Below are positions 32,653 through 35,275 of a DNA stretch of 35,275 nucleotides, in pieces (within the stretch, counting starts at the first letter, position 1; the number at the start of each line of letters is the position of its first letter). The position numbers and the translations under genes are program-made. This stretch comes from Gemmatimonadota bacterium (GTDB lineage: Bacteria > Latescibacterota > UBA2968 > GCA-2709665): assembly GCA_028873695.1 (NCBI GenBank), contig JAPPNU010000018.1:1-35275 (forward strand). The letters are read 5' to 3'. The notes below the pieces were generated by a model. It did no database searches and had not been told where the DNA came from. It worked only from the letters and a program-made list of their open reading frames with translations.

Positions 32653-32757
32653 ATTCACCGAAATCGGGCGGCCTCGCCGGACCCTCTCAAATGTCGGTCC
32701 CGTCGGATAATTCCTCCCTCGCTTTCCCGGCCGGCGCCCGTAACCCTGAACTGTCCG

Positions 32758-34380
32758 CTATATTCCCAGGATCCCCCGCGACACCTGGCGCGCCTCCTCC
32801 AGCGTTTCGACAACCCGGTGTCCGGGGAGATGTTTCAGGATGCCGAGCGCGTGCAGGGTTCTCGGAACCAGGCCGGACAGTCCCATCACAATGCATTCGG
32901 TCTGCTCGTTCCTGGCGATTTCCATGAGCTGCCCGATGACCATGGCCGCGCTGTCATCCAGATACGTAGCGCCGGTAAAGTCGAGGATAACGGCCTCGTG
33001 ATCCTTGACATTCGCACCGATCACGCTCGCCAGTTTGGGGGAGGAAGCGACGGTGAGGCTACCCTTGAGCTCCACCAGCCCCACGCGAGCCGAGTCCGGA
33101 CTGAAGGCGGCCGCGTCGACGTCCTCCTCCCCGGAAAAGAACGTCCGGTCCAGCAGCGGCACGGAGATGACGCTGTCCAGTTCCAGGCGTTGCAGTTGCC
33201 GCGCGTGCACCATGCCCGAAACGATAAGGCCGATAGCGACGGCGGTCACGAGATCGACAAAAACCGTCAGGCCCAGCGTAATCAGCATGACCAGGAGGTG
33301 TTCCCGGCGCAGGCGGTGAAGACGCGCAAGAAGGCGCCAGTCGACGATGTCCCAACCGACTTTCATCAGTATACCCGCGAGAACCGCATGTGGAATCGGC
33401 GCCACGTAACGGCCGAGACCCAGCAGGACGCCAATCATGAGGATCGCATACAGCGCGCCGGATACCCGCGTCTTCCCTCCGGCGCGTAGATTGGTTACGG
33501 TTCCGGTTTTCGATCCCGCGCCCGGGAGACCGCCGAACAGTCCCGAGACCATATTGCCGACGCCCTGCCCCACCAGTTCCCGGCTCGGGTTGTGCCTCGT
33601 TCCGGTGTACGAGTCGGAAGTCAGAGAGGCCCTGAGGCTTTCCACCGAACCCAGCAGAGCGAGGATGAGCGCCGGCTCCAGCGCCCGGATCAGAAAAGTG
33701 GCGGTAGGTATCGTCAATCGCAGTTCCGGCAATCCGGTCGGTATCCCGCCGATGACAGGGACGTCCCCCAGCCACAATACGCAAAGTACCGTCCCCACAA
33801 CCAGCGCCGGAAGCGGTCCGGGCAGGTATCTGGCCAGCCTTCGCGGCCAGACCACGCCCACGCCGAGGCCGACGACCGCGATGGCTACCGCGTTGTAATT
33901 CACGTTCACAATCGCTTCGGACACCTCGCGGACCGCGCCGATCACGCCGCCGGGCGCCGGGGCCGACCCGAGGAACGGCAGGATGTGAATCACCATGATG
34001 ATAATGCCGATGCCGGACATGAGTCCCGAGGTCACCACGTGCGGCGTATACGCCACGAAACGGCCGATCCTCGAAAGGCCCAGCAACACCTGCAGCATCC
34101 CGGCCATGACCACCACGGTCAGCGCTTCGGTGAAGTTGGAAGCGTAGCTGGAGACGATAACCACGAGAGCGACGGTCATCGGCGCCGTGGGTCCGGATAT
34201 CCGTGTCGGTGTGCCTCCGAATACGGCCGCGAAAAAGCCGACCGCGATCGCGCCGTACATGCCGGCCGCCGCGCCCATGCCCGACGCGACTCCCAGCGCC
34301 AACGCGACCGGCAGCGCCGCCAGGGTTGCAGTGACGCCGCCGGGAATATCGCCCCGGAGCGTTTTGATGCCGAATCTCAT
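32758..34380 (-). CDS. SulP-family anion transporter with STAS domain
   Basis: This 540-residue protein is a SulP (SLC26-type) inner-membrane transporter of inorganic anions such as sulfate or bicarbonate. The N-terminal ~410 residues hold the membrane helices with family motifs LRGDIPGGVTATLAALPVAL, GTPTRISGPTAPMTV and the FGGLPGAGSKTGTV segment. A C-terminal STAS domain follows at about 430-535, with LDFTGATYLDDSAAMVIGQL containing the conserved serine region. Start chosen at ATG 34380 (MRFGIKTLRGD) with GAGGGG ten bases upstream; a TTG frame starts 33 codons earlier. It is divergent from the GPP34 gene. The anion cannot be read from sequence. Confidence 0.87.
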   Translation of the reverse strand: MRFGIKTLRGDIPGGVTATLAALPVALALGVASGMGAAAGMYGAIAVGFFAAVFGGTPTRISGPTAPMTVALVVIVSSYASNFTEALTVVVMAGMLQVLLGLSRIGRFVAYTPHVVTSGLMSGIGIIIMVIHILPFLGSAPAPGGVIGAVREVSEAIVNVNYNAVAIAVVGLGVGVVWPRRLARYLPGPLPALVVGTVLCVLWLGDVPVIGGIPTGLPELRLTIPTATFLIRALEPALILALLGSVESLRASLTSDSYTGTRHNPSRELVGQGVGNMVSGLFGGLPGAGSKTGTVTNLRAGGKTRVSGALYAILMIGVLLGLGRYVAPIPHAVLAGILMKVGWDIVDWRLLARLHRLRREHLLVMLITLGLTVFVDLVTAVAIGLIVSGMVHARQLQRLELDSVISVPLLDRTFFSGEEDVDAAAFSPDSARVGLVELKGSLTVASSPKLASVIGANVKDHEAVILDFTGATYLDDSAAMVIGQLMEIARNEQTECIVMGLSGLVPRTLHALGILKHLPGHRVVETLEEARQVSRGILGI

Positions 34381-34438
34381 CGTGTATTTTCCCCTCAAAT
34401 CCTGGAAAGACGATACATACCCGTGCTGCGCGACAGGC

Positions 34439-34466
34439 TTGACATAACCCTCACGTACCTTATCAT
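34439..34466 (+). promoter_or_regulatory. Sigma-70-like promoter of the GPP34 gene
   Basis: TTGACA (34439-34444) and TATCAT (34461-34466) are separated by 16 bases; transcription would start near 34473, giving a ~36-base leader before the ATG. Confidence 0.65.
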
Positions 34467-34508
34467 TAATATTGAACAACGACTTCCAAAACAGGAAAGG
34501 AACGGACG

Positions 34509-35165
34509 ATGCTTAGATTCCCTGAAGAACTCATGCTTCTCATACTCGACGACGACAACGGCAGATTCGCCCGCGTGCCGGATCAGTCGCTTCGGTACGC
34601 GCTTGCCGGCGGGGTGCTGATGGACCTGGCCATGGAAAACCGAATCGACACCGATCCGGACCGGCTGGTCCTGGTGGACTCGACCCCGGTTCAGGACAGC
34701 CTTCTCGATCCGACGCTCGCCGACATTTCTCAGGCTGGCGAAACCCACGACGCGCGCTTCTGGGTGGAACGCACCGCCATTCGCAGCGCCGCGGACATTC
34801 GAGAGACGTCTCTTGAGCGGCTGGTTGAAAAGGGCATCCTCGAACGCCGGGACGACCGGTTTCTGTGGGTCTTCCGGTCACGGCGATATCCGTCCGTGGA
34901 CGACCAGGCCGAGCGGGAAGTCAAGCTCAGGATAATGGAAATCCTGTTCAGCGACCAGATCCCCGATCCCCGCGACGTGGTGATCATCAGCCTGGCGCAC
35001 GCCTGTAATTTGTTCAGCCAGATTCTGTCTGCCAGAGAACTCGCGCGCGTTGCCCCCCGCATCAACCAGGTGAGGAAGCTCGACCTGATCGGTCAGGCAA
35101 CGTTTCGGGCGATCACGGAGATCGAACTCTCGCTTGCCCTCGCCGTACAGATGCGGCCATATTAG
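34509..35165 (+). CDS. GPP34 (GOLPH3-like) domain protein
   Basis: This 218-residue protein matches the Golgi phosphoprotein 3 (GPP34) domain across its length: LRFPEELMLLILDDDNGRF at the start, YALAGGVLMDLAMENRI at about 31-47, then the WVERTA segment, LERLVEKGILERRDDRFLWVF and YPSVDDQAEREVK, and C-terminal helices. Eukaryotic GOLPH3 binds phosphatidylinositol-4-phosphate at Golgi membranes; bacterial members are found widely, mostly uncharacterised. It lacks a signal peptide, so it should be cytoplasmic or peripheral to the membrane. The ATG has AAAGGAACGG upstream and a good promoter. It is divergent from SulP; a repeat starts directly after its stop. Confidence 0.85.
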   Translation: MLRFPEELMLLILDDDNGRFARVPDQSLRYALAGGVLMDLAMENRIDTDPDRLVLVDSTPVQDSLLDPTLADISQAGETHDARFWVERTAIRSAADIRETSLERLVEKGILERRDDRFLWVFRSRRYPSVDDQAEREVKLRIMEILFSDQIPDPRDVVIISLAHACNLFSQILSARELARVAPRINQVRKLDLIGQATFRAITEIELSLALAVQMRPY

Positions 35166-35166
35166 C

Positions 35167-35275
35167 AGCCCGTTGAAAAAGCCCATCCGGGCTACGGCCG
35201 GCCATTGCGGTCGAAATACCGCGTTGCGCTCCCTCGCCGAATCGCAGGATGGGACTCGGTCGCGCGCCTTGTCTT
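35167..35275 (+). repeat. Repeat after the GPP34 stop codon
   Basis: It begins AGCCCGTTGAAAAAGCCC one base after the stop, and matches the element at 23929-24008 (AGCCCGTTGCAAGAGTCC on the minus strand) in the first ~30 bases, including the CATCC..GGCTAC box. It runs to the window edge, so its right end is not seen. No other feature is visible. Confidence 0.5.

Larger units (their letters stand above)
32374..32757. promoter_or_regulatory. Intergenic control region of the array
   Basis: This 384-base gap holds a hairpin in the presumed leader (ACGCCCCG at 32416-32423, CGGGGCGT at 32426-32433), a promoter candidate (32481-32508), the perfect palindrome (32547-32572) and the terminator of the SulP gene (32624-32652). 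No gene is seen. Confidence 0.55.

Noticed and set aside
32374..32658. 95-codon N-terminal extension of array gene 1
   Set aside because: It reads through the palindrome, promoter candidate and terminator; the TTG at 32373 gives C21 as in all paralogs.

Overview
This is a high-GC stretch of a bacterial chromosome with short intergenic regions, strong GGAGG-type ribosome binding sites, several TTG/GTG starts and a Gram-negative-type set of exported lipoproteins. No rRNA or tRNA gene, transposase or phage gene is visible. The gene mix is sialidase-like and heparinase-like exoenzymes, Gfo/Idh/MocA oxidoreductases, sugar-acid enzymes and many interspersed short palindromic repeats. It resembles uncultured polymer-degrading lineages (Latescibacterota-, Poribacteria- or Planctomycetota-like), but the sequence alone does not fix the taxon.

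Region 1 (1-9.7 kb, 14.6-16.7 kb) is a carbohydrate or sugar-acid catabolic neighbourhood. It holds an SHMT-like PLP enzyme, a BNR/Asp-box sialidase-like protein, a large heparinase II/III-like protein, two Gfo/Idh/MocA oxidoreductases, a mandelate racemase-family dehydratase and a DapA-family lyase. The last two are separated by one base and surely co-transcribed. Region 2 (9.7-14.6 kb) carries an exported TPR protein and a translationally coupled pair of ABC half-transporters with one intact and one degenerate ATPase site.

Region 3 (17.2-22.4 kb) holds two toxin-antitoxin modules (a Phd-type antitoxin with a PIN toxin, and HicAB), a secreted VOC protein with a His/Asp-rich tail, an unrecognised 234-aa protein and a group II PLP decarboxylase. 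Region 4 (22.4-32.4 kb) is the most striking: six consecutive minus-strand genes for type I solute-binding lipoproteins. All have the lipid-attachment cysteine at residue 21. Five carry the same ~125-residue Ig-like N-terminal module joined to either of two different binding-protein families (order in the direction of transcription A, A, B, A, B, A); the first gene lacks the module. No permease or ATPase for them lies in the window. Region 5 (32.7-35.3 kb) is a SulP anion transporter divergent from a GPP34 (GOLPH3-like) protein.

The non-coding DNA is rich in structure: mosaic repeat modules placed around the heparinase-like gene, two copies of a repeat whose hairpin keeps pairing through compensatory changes, short palindromic repeats, a 24-bp tandem array, a repeat found directly after two stop codons, and a perfect 26-bp palindrome.
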